Shown: piece by piece, positions 45,870-57,836 of the stretch
Layout: each line of letters starts with the position of its first letter
Position numbering within the stretch: position 1 is the stretch's first letter
Source of the DNA: Parasponia andersonii
Taxonomy: Eukaryota; Streptophyta; Magnoliopsida; Rosales; Cannabaceae
Assembly (NCBI GenBank): GCA_002914805.1
Contig: JXTB01000031.1
Span: 515,660 to 579,659, forward strand
DNA length: 64,000 nucleotides
Reading direction: 5' to 3'
Made by a program: the position numbers and the translations under genes
The notes under the pieces: model-generated
What the model was told of the DNA's origin: nothing
Database searches by the model: none
Seen by the model: only the letters and a program-made list of their open reading frames with translations

Positions 45870-48131
45870 TGTCACGACCCAAAATCTTAGGCCGTGATTT
45901 TTTAATAATTTTGAGCGTAAATTAATATAAATAAGGAATTTTACAAAATTCATAGAATATCCAGTACTTGAATATTTCATTTTTATTCTTGACTCATTAG
46001 AAATTCTATAAAAAGGGAACGCATCTTTAGTTTAAGTTATTAAGAGAGATATGCCAATTAAAATTTGATAAAACATAGTTAATTTGTACGAAAACTTGGT
46101 TTGATAAAAATTTTAGCGTTGATTAAAATGAAGTTCCTAAATCTTGAGTCGAAAAGTCCAAAAATTGGTTTACAGAATTAATCAAAATTCCAGGTTCTTA
46201 AAACTTTAAAAATATGCTCTTTGGAAACTATAAGGTCCTATATATATACCAAATCCTCAAATGGTAGTAAATACATCCTCATACATTCACTTAGTAGACT
46301 AAATGGACTTGGCTAAACAGTTAACATGGAGAAAGAGTAAGACAAAGAAAAGTACTAACCCAAGGAGGAATAGGACTACGAGCCTAAGCCAAGCGACTTA
46401 CCTAGCTATCGAGACAACTGACTCGAATGAGTGATCACCTGAAAAGGGGGGAAAAAGAGAAGGGGTGAGCTTGAAAGCTCAGTAGGAAAACTGTTACCTC
46501 AATTAAAACCTTTTTAGTGATGGAAGGCCCCTGTATGGTTAGTTTTATCCAAAATAACTTTGCAAAACCATACGTGCATATATTCATAAAAAAAAAATCT
46601 AAAACTGAGAGTCCATATGCACATACATATATATAGAGGTACAGAAAACATAATATCTCAAAACTAATCAGTCCACAAACACATGACACAAATCCACCTA
46701 TACCCATGAGTTCACTACCTCTCATCAATGGAAATCAGGGTGTTGGCACTACGTGTGCTATACGGCCTGCCTGACACCTAGCCCATAACCGGAGGGGACA
46801 CCCGTGTATCGCCTACTAAACTTAGAAGGGCAACCACATTGCCTACACCTACCAAATAGGGAGGTAATCAGAAGAAAAAACCCTGCACAGATTCTTGGAT
46901 TCTGTACCGTCGGTGAGGCCGCAGCGCCACACTGTAAAAACCCCATGATGCTAACCTGGTATTCATGTATGATCCTATGACACATGTACTCTGAACTGAT
47001 GTGTAAAAGTAGCCATGCAGTGATTTAAGTTCAAATGATGCTCTAGTTTTTAATAAAATAATTAATTAAATTTTGTAGAAAAATAGGCAACATAACGGCC
47101 CAATTTTAACATATCCAGAAATAACATGCACTCAGAAAAGTTCCAGAGCAATCCAATATATAAATCATACCATTCAATTCCATCACAGATATTTAAAAGT
47201 TCTAAAATCAAATTTATTCTCATATATTGTAGAAAATAAGTTTTATTTAAAACGACGTAAAAGAGAGGTAACCGAATCCCTACCTCACTAGAATAGTGAT
47301 ACCACGCTATTGGATGCTCAAGGTACTGTTGGACGATTACTCGGAGGGTCAGAAACTAATCCCACTCCCTCGATCGTTCTCTTGCGAAAATACTAACTTC
47401 TCGCCGGAGCTTCAATTCTACAAACGGGCCTTTTCACTGAATTCCTAGCACCCAAAATAGCTAGGTTAGATATATAACTTGTCCAATTCGGATCCAGGTC
47501 CTCACCGGACCACTGACACACAAAATGAGGAAAAATCTCGATCGTCTGATCTCGATTTTCGTGGTGATCACCAAACAACATAATACATATATCAAACTTC
47601 TCTATTTTCCAAGTACATTCCAAAAATGATAACAAAAAACGAAATCTAACAGTCGGATCGAAAAATAAAATTCGAAACTTCAAATACCCTAAAATGGCAA
47701 CTTTCAATCCGGGTAAAATGGGATCGTAAAATATATATTTTGAGGTTCCTCTCGACGATACGAACCTAACGAGCCCAAGAACGCGACTTGAAATGGCCGA
47801 AATTATCGCCGGTGATGAAAAATTCCAAATGGCCAAAAATGGCATTTTCCGGCAACGTGGCTCTCGGCGGTGACTGGGGGTTGGGCGGCGCGGCTTCCTG
47901 GCGACACGGGAGGAGCTCGCTGGTGATAGGCCTAGCTGGACGATGGGCAAGGTGGCGGCAACACTCCTTGGTCCTCTTTTGGCTGAGAGAACGAGAGGGA
48001 AGTGATAGAGAGTGAGTTATCAGGAGGGGGGACGAAAGGGAGAAAGAGAGTGATATATATGTTTATATATAATCTGAATTTTTTTTCTGGTCAAATGACC
48101 ATTTTACCTTTTAAAAGAATAGGTTATTACA
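45870..48131 (-). repeat. 3' LTR of element 4 (2262 bp)
   Basis: The plus strand begins TGTCACGACCC and ends GGTTATTACA. It matches 51667-53962 along its length. It contains a minus-strand open frame of 185 codons (47393-47950) that is only partly preserved in the other LTR. Confidence 0.9.
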
Positions 48132-48146
48132 TTCTCCCATTCTTAT
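48132..48146 (-). other. Polypurine tract of element 4
   Basis: The minus strand reads ATAAGAATGGGAGAA directly before the LTR start TGTAATAACC, as in Tekay/Del chromoviruses. Confidence 0.7.
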
Positions 48147-51100
48147 AAGAATTTCGCCCCAAAATTCAAGTACAAACTGAGAACAAGAACAATATTCTAA
48201 GAAATAGCCACTTAGAGTATAAGGAATACTTGTCTATAGAATTTACGAGTAGTAAACCGAGCGCGAGTTAATGGAAACGTGAAACAGACAGTCCTCACTT
48301 GGCATTAGAATCCCGCCAACATACCAAACCTTACAATGGAATGGTATAAGGTCATACACAAAGAGATACTGAATTATAAGATAACTCAACAATAGGTACA
48401 AGAATCTCAACACCTCTGGTTAGAAACGACAACCGAAGTATATCAGTGATGAAAATATAATGATAACTATGGGTAGAAGCTGAGAACACATAACTTAGAA
48501 CAATGATTGTAAGGCACCAAACTAGAACAACAGACTAAATGTTTGATATAAGAATATCGTCCCCTTGATCATACTAGATCAACAATCTCCTGGGACATAC
48601 CCATTTGTCTGCAACTAGTTCCCAGTCCTAGATAATCTTTGAGTCAATGACTCTAACAAGAGTCTCGTTTCAAGTACAGAATATGATCGAATAGAGTTTA
48701 AGATGAGGAACAATAATCCTTGTGTTAAACCACACAAGATAAGTGAGTCTAGAGATTAGAGGTGACAAAGAGAATTCAATGGTTCACAACCATCTTCTGC
48801 TCTCCGATTAGAGCGAGGAATAACTCAAAACACAAATCACTTCTAGTCAAATACAAGACTAGAACACCCAAACAGGAAATCACTAACACAAAACATTAGT
48901 GTAAACTTCAATCTCAAATGCAAGTATCCAAACATAAGAAATTTCAAAAGCATTTCAAACATTTTATCCAGTGTAAAGCCTCATTAAAGAAAATCAAAAC
49001 GAATGTTGGCCCAAAGACTCTACAAGTCCTTGGTATAAAGAAAACTCAATGGACACAATCCAATATCATAAAAATATACATATATAACAATTGAAATCGA
49101 CACTTAACGCCCCAGAAATAAGGTTCTAACCGGATAGGCTGACTGGTACCATCCTTGAGTGACGCCTGTCTCCTATGCAACCTCATTTCAATTTTTTAAT
49201 GAAAATAATTTTGAAAACATTTTTTTTTTGAAAACATTGGATATAAAAGTATTGGGACCTAGGAATACTACACTAGTTTACAATATGGTTTCTCCCTAGC
49301 CAAAGGTAAATCACACATGAACTTTGAGTACCCTTTACAATATAAACGTAGAGTCCAACGACTCTTAAGATAAAAATCCATATGTGATCTCAGTCTAATT
49401 ACCATTACCCATAAAAATAATCATGTTATATCTAATTTAAATCCAATAAGAGAATTAGATCCGTTTCAACATCAATATTTAGTAAAAGTTTCACCCCAAT
49501 GCATATATGATGAGAATCTCTAGTAAACACAAGCATAAACCTAAGATTGAGTGATACACAGTAACTATTTAGTAAAATAAACATGGAATATATGAAAAAG
49601 ATACTAGTTTGTCCCACATAACTAACAAAATAGACATTTATCACGTAAACCGTATATACTTGATAAAATAATAATTGAGGCCATATTTAAATTACTATGG
49701 TCGATTTTCTTTACAAAATTAGTAAGAAATTTGGGCCTCAGTCCATATTACAACTAAACACAATGTAATATTTTTATAGAATTCCAAAATATTCTCCAAA
49801 CTAATTAAACAAGTTTCTCAAAAAGTTTGAAAGTTCACACTTTTTTTTTTTTTTTTACGTACGGAAGGAAAAATTGGGTAGTTTATAAAATATTAAAGTG
49901 TGAAACATTGCCAAAGTATTTTCTCAAAGTGGGTAAAACAAACACCGATTCTTACTTAACTCTTTAAAATAAGCATTAAAAGTTCATGAAGGTTTATACT
50001 AGGTATAACAAACTAATTAACATATATATGAACTCTATACACTGGAAAGCTAGAATCAAATCTTCAAGAAGAATATCACACACTAATGTGTACCACTCAA
50101 GACTTGTTAAACATCAAGCTAATGCATATAACTCAAAACCTATCAAATGTATAACCAAGACATATAACTCAATACCTTTCATTGAGTTTGCAAATCAAAA
50201 TTTCATCCTCCTCGCAAGTTCTCTCAACACTGGGAAGATTGGCCAAAACCAATCATACAATGCTCAAAACCCAACTAAAACAAATCTCCCATAACTTCCA
50301 ATGCAATTTTGATCACACTGGGAGAAATTAAGTTAACATGAGTCGTTATACTAAACAATCCAAAAATATTAAGGGACCATGTATTAACCAACAAGGTAAA
50401 CCTGTGAGTCAATTTACAAAAACATTCATTTGATCTCAAATCAAGTATTAAGTAGGGATTGAAAAATACTTAGTAATGTACTAAGTCCAAAAATTAGAGA
50501 AGGTACTTGAAAAGTTTGATTTACGTATATACATTTATGGAAATAAACTACTTTGGTCTAGAAGTCCTTCAAATCAACACCACCTAATGTAAAATAAAAT
50601 CTCACTATTATACAAATAAGTTGGTAGTTTCACAAGACTTAGTCTCAAAGTAGTATATTAGTTTAAAAACGATAACTCTTTTGAAAAAGTGTATTAATTT
50701 TACCCAACTAATACCCGAGTTTAAAATGCTCATAATCCCTTTGAAAGCAAACATGTCACTTTAGTCAAATACAAAGGTCTACGTCATTCAAAATGTTAAT
50801 TGTCAACTTGAAATTTTCAAAAGTTCCAAAATCAAATGACTCAGTTTTTAAAATCCCACCAAACTCTCTACAAGTCAATAAGTCTCATTCAAAGAACCAT
50901 AATAACAGAAGCAGATGAAACTAGAAAAATGCAGTCACTATAGTTAAACAATGTCTCAAATTACCAAACCAAGCACTTAATCAACGAGCATGCTATGCAA
51001 AAAGGTATCATCAATGCAAATACTCAAATGTAGAGCCAAGTCATGATGCATCCAAATCAAGTGATTACGAAGATGTCAAATTCCAAGAAAATACTATCTC

Positions 51101-51645
51101 AGACTAATAAACACCAATAAAGTCAAGCCATATCAGTTAAACTACAAACACTAAATCAATGCATCATAAGCAGAAATCCTTAAGTAAAAATAACCACAAA
51201 CAAATGCTGCAATCAAAAGCGATAACCAGAACCCGAGGGACAACACATAGACAATCCACAAGGAAGGTGAAAACACAACAACCAAGACACAAGATACTAG
51301 ATTGCTACCTTAGAACCTACGAAGTTTATGTAGCCTACAACCTGAATGGACGGAAGAGTGCAAGAACGAATATCCATTCGAAACAAAGAATTACGCTAAG
51401 AGTGGAATTCAATAGTCTCATGTCAAACCTGACACATCCGAGACTAAAATTTCTGGAAAATCACCATCCCTAGAATACAAGAGTTTCAACTTGAAAAGGT
51501 TTAAGAGAGGACTTGGAAGGAATAAGAGCAAAGGCAACTTATCCAGCCAACTCTTAAGTGATGTATGAGGTATTTATCAAAACCATTTCCAAAACATTTT
51601 TAAACACTAAAAATTTACACAGGCTCGATCTCAGACGGATCTGAA
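48147..51645 (-). other. Noncoding internal region of element 4
   Basis: About 3.5 kb of AT-rich sequence with stops in all frames. The longest open frames are about 100 codons (49986-50294 and 51159-51473, plus strand) and lack any gag, protease, RT or integrase motif. A T-rich run lies near 49842-49856. Confidence 0.75.
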
Positions 51646-51663
51646 GCCATGCTTTGATACCAA
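51646..51663 (-). other. Primer-binding site of element 4
   Basis: The minus strand reads TTGGTATCAAAGCATGGC, close to the initiator-Met site TGGTATCAGAGC, three bases from the right LTR. This fixes the element orientation. Confidence 0.8.
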
Positions 51664-51666
51664 TTC

Positions 51667-53858
51667 TGTCACAACCCAAAATCCTAGGCCGTGACTTTTT
51701 AGTAATTTTGAGTGTAAATTAATATAAATAAGGAATTTTATAAAATTTTGAGAAAACCCAATACTTGGATATTTCACTTTTGTCCTTGACTCATTAGAAA
51801 TTCTATAAAAAGGGAATGTATCTTTAGTTTAATTTATTAAGAGAGATATGCCAATTAAAATTTGATGAAACATAGTTAATTTGTACGAAAACTTGGTTTG
51901 ATAAAAACTTAAGCATTGATTAAAATGAAGTTTGTAAATCTTGAGTCGGAAAGTCCAAAAATTAGTTTACAGAATTAATCAAAATTCCAGGTACTTAATA
52001 CTTTAAAAATATGCTCCTTGGGAACTATAAGGTCCCATATATATACCAAATCCTCAAATGGTAGTAAATATATCCTCATACATTCACTTAGCAGACTCAA
52101 TAGACTTGGCTAAATAGTTAGACATGGAGAAAAAGTGAGACAAAGAAAAGTACCAACCCAAGGAGGAATAGGACTACGAGCCTAAGCTAAGCGATGTGCC
52201 TAGCCATCGAGATAACTGACTCGAACGAGTGATCACCTGAAAGGAGGGAAAAAGAGAAAGGGTGAGCTTGAAAGCTCAATAGGAAAACTGTTACCTCAAT
52301 TAAAACCTTTTTAGTGATGGAAGGCCCTTGCATGGTTAGTTTAATCCAAAACAACTTTGCAAAACCATATGTGCATATATTCATAAAAATATCTAAAACT
52401 GAGAGTCCATATGCATATACATATATATAGAGGAACGGAAAACATAATATCTCAAAACTAATCAGTCCATAAATACATGACACAAATCCACCTATACCTA
52501 TGAGTTCATCACCTTTCATCAATGGAAATCAGGGTGTTGGCACTACGTGTGCCATACAGCCTGCCTGACACCTAGCCCATAACCGGAGGGGACACCCGTG
52601 TGTCGCCTACCAAACTTAGAGGGGCAACCGCATTGCCTACGCCTGCCAAATGGGGAGGTAATCAGAAGAAAAACCCCGCGTGGATTCACGGACTCTGCAC
52701 CCTCAGTGGGGCCGCAGCGCCACACTGTAAAAACTCCATGATGCTAATCTGGGACTCATGTATAATCCTATGTCACGTGTACTCTGAACTGATGTGTAAA
52801 AGTAGCCATGTAGTGATTTAAGTTCAAATGATGCTATGGTTTTTAATAAAATAATTAATTAAATTTTGTAGAAAAATAGGCAGTATAACGGCCCTATTTT
52901 AATATATCCAGAAATAACATGCATTCAGAAAAGTCCCAGAGCGATCCAATATATAAATCATACCATTCAATTCCATCATAGATATTTAAAAGTTCTAAAA
53001 TCACATTTGTTCTCATATGTTGTAGAAAATAAGTTTTATTCAAAACGACGTAAAAGAGAGGTAACCGAATCCCTACCTCACTAGAATAGCGATACCACGC
53101 TATTGGATGCTCAAGGTGCCGTTGGATGATCACTCAGAGGGTCAGGAACTAATCCGATGCCCTCGATCGTCCTCTTGCGAAAAAGCGAACTTCTCGCCGG
53201 AGCTTGAATTCTATAAACGGATCTTTTCACTGAATTCCTAGCACCCAAAATAGCTTGGTTAGACATATAACTTATCCAATTCGGGTCCAGGTCCTCACTG
53301 GACTGGTGGCACAAAAAATGAGAAAAAATCTTGACCGTCTGATCTCGATTTTCGTGCCGATCACCAAATAACACAATATATATATATATATATATCAAAC
53401 TTCTCCATTTTCCGAGTACATTCCAAAAATGACAACAAAAATGAAATCTAACGGTCGGATCGAAAAATAAAATTCAAAGTTCAAAATACCCTAAAATGGC
53501 AACTTTCAATCCGGGCAAAATGAGATCGTGAAATATATACCTTGAGGTTCCTCTCGACGATACGAACCTAACGAGCCCAAGAACGTGACTTGAAATGGCA
53601 GGAATTGTCACCGGTGACGAAAACTTCCAAACAGCCAAAAATGGCGTTTTCTGGCAACGTGGCTCTCGACGGTGACCGGGGGTTGGGCGGTGCAGCTTCC
53701 TAGCGACATTGGAGGAGCTCGCCGGCGACAGGCCTGGTCGGACGATGGGCGAGGTGACGGCGACGCTCCTTGGTCCTCTTTTGGCTGAGAGAAGGAGAGG
53801 GAGGTGAGAGAGAGTGAGTTATCAGGAGGGGGGACAAAGGAGAGAGGGAGAGAGTGAT

Positions 53859-53905
<47 letters not shown>

Positions 53906-53962
53906 CTAAATTTTTTTCTAGTCAAATGATCATTTTGCCCTTTAATAGAATAGGTTATTACA
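51667..53962 (-). repeat. 5' LTR of element 4 (2296 bp)
   Basis: The plus strand begins TGTCACAACCC and ends GGTTATTACA. The excess of 34 bp over the other LTR is close to the length of an expanded (AT)n tract at about 53861-53902. Confidence 0.9.
53861..53902. repeat. (AT)n microsatellite inside the right LTR
   Basis: About 40 bp of nearly pure AT dinucleotides. The matching site in the left LTR (about 48054-48072) has only a short ATATAT stretch. Confidence 0.85.
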
Positions 53963-54188
53963 TAAATTGTACATGTGAATGTTGTTTTCCTTTTTTCTTT
54001 TTAAAAAATACGTTGTGATATTTTTTTTTTCTAGTCAAACTTACAATGACGTTAAGTATAAAATTCCTTAGATACATATATATGTTATTTTTTAATCTAT
54101 ATTTAATGGAATTATATTACTAAATCATTTAAATTTATCTACCTCTTTGTTTTCTTGTAAATATCTGTTCCCATTATATGCCTACCAG

Positions 54189-56030
54189 AAGAAAATCATG
54201 GATCCGACACTGTTGCTGTGGATGGTCTGACACGTAAACTAGATGATCTTTTTAGGCTTTTTAGCACTAAGAATGTATATCTGATCTTTACCTTTTATTT
54301 CGAATGACTAGCTCAATTCTTATAGTTTTTATTACCCCTGATTTACCAATTGTGTATTAAAGTGACTGGTTACCAAAAATTTGTTTGAGTATGGCTTTAT
54401 TTGTTATTGATTTATCAACAAAGAATGTATATATATACCTATTTCCTTTTTCTTCTGGCCGCTTGATACTTTTGGAGCTTCTCAAGTTCCTATTACGCTG
54501 TGGTAGCACCACACTTGAATAGCATTTGTTTTCGTAGAACTTTTTTTAGTACCACTCAGAATATATGCACTATATTTGTAACATTTGCGTGTGTATACTA
54601 ATTCTTAATAATAATAAAAAATAAAAAATAAAAAAGGGAAAGGGTGAGAGAGAAAAAAAATAGTTATAAAAAAAGAATTACTCAAGAATAAAAATAATAA
54701 CTCTTAAAATTTACCTATATATTACGTAAAGTCTTAAAATAGTATGTTATAAATAAAGAAGTAAATACATTAATGAGTGAGAAGATGAGTCACTTTCTTA
54801 ATTTTTCATTTGTTTTCCGCTGGATTACTTACTAATAAACATCACTTTAGTTTAAAAAGAACTAGAGTTTTTTAAGAAGTTTTTTAATGGAAATAAAGTT
54901 TAAGACGTTGATTTAAAAAAAAAAACAATAATTTTTAACTGGTAATTATAATTCTTACTTGTTCTAGTCATTTTTGACCAGATAACAAACTTATAATTTC
55001 TCAATCTGCGCAGGTTTCTGAACTATTATGGACAGTATATCAAGATTGTCTAGATGAAGATATTAAAGAAGTATCAAATTTTATTAAATTACATGAAGGC
55101 ATAGATATTGTTTTATCTGAGTGGTCAGACTTCCAAAACCTGTTGAAGAGGGTGCGGATCCTCAAGCAAAAGCAACTAAGTTCTGATATATTAACGTACT
55201 TCAACACGACTGCGGGTACTAAAATGTTTTTCATAATTAGAAAAATAATGCTCCGATGCTTTGTTTTGGATGGATCTTGAAAATTTTCATGTTGAAGTTT
55301 TTGATCTTTTGTTTCATTTGAAGAAAATCTCTTCTTTATTTGACGTTTGGGCTGATCTTATGACTATTTTTATTGTTATTTTTTTTTGGCTTGAAGAGTT
55401 TTATGACTTCAATGAACAAAATTATTGCTAATAATATGAACTTCATAACGAAAAAGCTTTAGCTTTAATATGTTTTTATTTATTTTTTGGTTCCTCAGAT
55501 CCTGATGTCTATGGCTTGGCAGGCAGACTTGTTGTTTGAGTCTTCTAGAAAACTAGGATATCTTCAAAACTTTCGATTGCATCCCACCAAATCCAAGGTA
55601 CATACTTCTTACCTCTTTTTATCAATTGTGTGTGATTTAGTATTCGTGTATAGTTGATTATTGTTTATATGCTAATAATATCATTAACAAATGGTCACTT
55701 TTGACTACCCTTGCGATGATTTTGCTATTCGTGGGATCTAAACTTTATTTTTGGAGTTATATATGCAGGAAACTGAGGACCTATTGACTTTATTGACAAT
55801 GTATGACGATTTTTCAGAAAGAAAAATATCCCCCGCATGTAATTTCTTTACCATCCATCAAGACAAATTACAACTTAAAATGGGTTGCTGAAATGTTATA
55901 TTAACAATTAATTGTATGGAATAATATAATTTATACTATTAAATTCTCCATGCAGAGTCTAAGGAGGCTTTCAAGGAAAGACATAGATCAAGTGACTGAT
56001 TTGAAGAAGATTGACTGCTTCTTGTTTTAG
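54189..56030 (+). CDS. Candidate downstream exons of an unrecognised host gene
   Basis: Several plus-strand segments look like coding exons with plant splice sites: 54189-54274 (acceptor CTACCAG, donor GTATAT; GLTRKLDDLFRLFSTKN), from 55014 (acceptor TGCGCAG; SELLWTVYQDCLDED...), 55499-55597 (acceptor TTCCTCAG, donor GTACAT; 33 codons), 55769-55838 (acceptor ATATGCAG, donor GTAATT) and from about 55967. The first two and the third/fourth join in phase. The exit from the second exon and the last join do not give an open frame with the donors I can see. The predicted protein is hydrophilic and helical. I do not recognise the family. It may be a decayed gene. Element 2 begins about 150 bp after it. 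Confidence 0.35.
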
Positions 56031-56170
56031 TTTGTTGGAGTTAAATTTAGTAGCTGTCTATCTAGATGTCCTCATTTTTGTAACATTTTTTCCCCTTTTT
56101 TAGGATTTAAATAATTTGTGGCATTACTCGTATACTTGATTCTGTTACCCCAAACAAGTTTTTGGGTATG

Positions 56171-56175
56171 GGATG
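56171..56175. repeat. Candidate target-site duplication GGATG (element 2, one side)
   Basis: Five bases preceding the LTR of element 2. The partner copy would lie beyond the window. Confidence 0.5.
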
Positions 56176-56937
56176 TGTTGATGGAGGTTTTATCAACAAT
56201 AAATTTATAAATAATCAAGAGATGTGGCTTGTGTGAATTGAAGTAGTAATCAAAACAAATAAGGAGAGAGAGATTTATAGTGGTTCAGCCCCAAAAAAGA
56301 TGAGCCTACGTCCACTGTTTTCTCACTATTTTATGAATAATAATGAACACTCAAGGTTACAATCTCGTTTGGAAATCGGAAAGACTGAAAAGCTATTGAA
56401 GAATACTAAAGACTTAGACTACTCAAAGTTTGGAATACTCTAAGCTTGTGACTTCTATTCTCTGTGACTTGTCTCTGCCCAGAACTTGGTGTGTCTTTCT
56501 TCGGAACATAGAGTCCCCTTTATATAGATAATAGTAACCTTATGTCCCTAGGTTCCTTATGTCTCTAGGATCCTAATTGTATAAACGGGTAACTATACAA
56601 TTGGGTAACATAAATTAAATAACAATATAATTGGATAACTATTCAAAACGGATAACTAGTTAATCACAAATAGGAGTCTTCAGTTTCCCTTTCCTTGTAG
56701 GTTTCTTCCATAGCATTTACTTGCTTCCCTCTTCTTGTAGGTTTCCTTTATAGCATTTGCGTGTTTCCCTCTTCTTATAGGTTTCCTGTTTGACAAGGCA
56801 AACTGCACGGAGAAGGTCGCACAAAACCTGTGGAAGAGGTCGCATATAACCATCACGGAGAAGGCCGCATATAAAACCCTTACAGAGGAGGTCGCATATA
56901 ATCCTTATGCGACCTTAGGATTTTAGACCGCACAACA
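56176..56937 (-). repeat. 3' LTR of element 2 (762 bp)
   Basis: The plus strand begins TGTTG and ends CAACA, perfect inverted ends. On the minus strand a TATA box (TCTATATAAAGGGG) is followed by the R/U5 leader motif GTGGACGTAGGCTCA common in plant LTRs. U3 contains two repeat sets: about 27-bp units with GAGGTCGCATATAA at about 56805-56920, and about 37-bp units with CTTGTAGGTTTCC at about 56688-56790. Confidence 0.88.
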
Positions 56938-56955
56938 ATTGCCCCCCAGCTCCAT
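56938..56955 (-). other. Polypurine tract of element 2
   Basis: The minus strand reads ATGGAGCTGGGGGGCAAT directly before the LTR start TGTTGTGCGG. Confidence 0.8.
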
Positions 56956-57277
56956 TAGTTCTTTAGGACGAAATGGAGCTTCCAATTACCGTGCGACCTT
57001 GTGATGTCATAACTTAAAACTTGTGGTTTGAGTAATCGAAGATCCGTCAGATTCCAAATCTCATCTCTCAAGATCACGCGTATCTTTGTCAGAACGGAGC
57101 ACGTGTAGCTAAGAGCGAAATTCGAGGAAACCTGATTGATGCCAACCGTCACCAAATCTTTTCAAATTTTAAACAATCCTGACTTTTCGAATAGATTCAA
57201 ATCCTGCGCAAGCCTTAGCCTTCAGATTTAAAATTCAAATCTTCTGATCTACGGCTGCGATCTAACGGTGCTTAGGT

Positions 57278-57285
57278 TATAAATA
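57278..57285 (+). promoter_or_regulatory. TATA box of the element 2 antisense gene
   Basis: TTATAAATA-like sequence about 555 bp before the ATG. The leader contains a 23-bp unit (TGATGAACTGCTCGAACACT...) repeated three and a half times at 57661-57740. A TTTCTTTTCAG ends exactly at the ATG, so a leader intron is likely. Confidence 0.5.
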
Positions 57286-57836
57286 TCAGAAACCATCTGT
57301 TCCTGTTTCATTTTACTGTTTCTCTCTGAAAACTTCAGAAATCCTCAGAACCCTAGCACCGTTCTATCTCCCAAGTCGCTCCAACCACTGCTGCTACTCC
57401 GACAGAGTTTCGAATCGACTCAACTCTCTCTCTTGAAGAAAGGGCAGTGTCTCCTCTTATTTCTTTCATTCTTGAAAACAACTTTAATCTGGGAATAAAC
57501 TCATCTCACCCAAGTGAAATAAGAAATTTGTTCCTCTTATACTTTTTTTCTTCAGTCCGTAGAGTAGAATCACTAAATATCACTTAGAAATGATCCTATG
57601 AGAAGAATTTCTAGGGTCTGATATCCTAATCTATTCTTTATGAACTGACGGTTCATTTACTGATGAACTGCTCGAACACTTTCTGATGAACTGCTCGAAC
57701 ACTTTCTGACGAACTGCTCGAACACTTTCTGATGAACTAGTAGACCATTTAAGAATAAACTTATTTGTTTAATGTAACCCCAGAATATTAGCATAGTAGA
57801 AATCCTCTATCTGAATCCCTACATATTTCTTTTCAG

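Larger units (their letters stand above)
45870..53962 (-). mobile_element. Element 4: large nonautonomous LTR element (LARD-like)
   Basis: This is an 8.1-kb element with about 2.3-kb LTRs, TSD TAAAT and minus orientation. The primer site lies against the right LTR and the purine tract against the left LTR, both read on the minus strand. The 3.5-kb internal region contains no recognisable gag or pol, only a short tail resembling the Tekay/Del pol end (GGGGCGAAATTCTTATAAG). This fits a large retrotransposon derivative mobilised by proteins of a related chromovirus. LTR differences are unevenly spread, perhaps 5-10%. Confidence 0.88.

Noticed and set aside
47393..47950. 185-codon minus-strand open frame in an LTR of element 4
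   Set aside because: The equivalent stretch of the other LTR (53111-53925) is split into different frames, so there is no sign of a maintained protein.
49986..51473. Open frames of 102-104 codons in the internal region of element 4
   Set aside because: They have no domain motif and are on the strand opposite to the element. They are consistent with chance.
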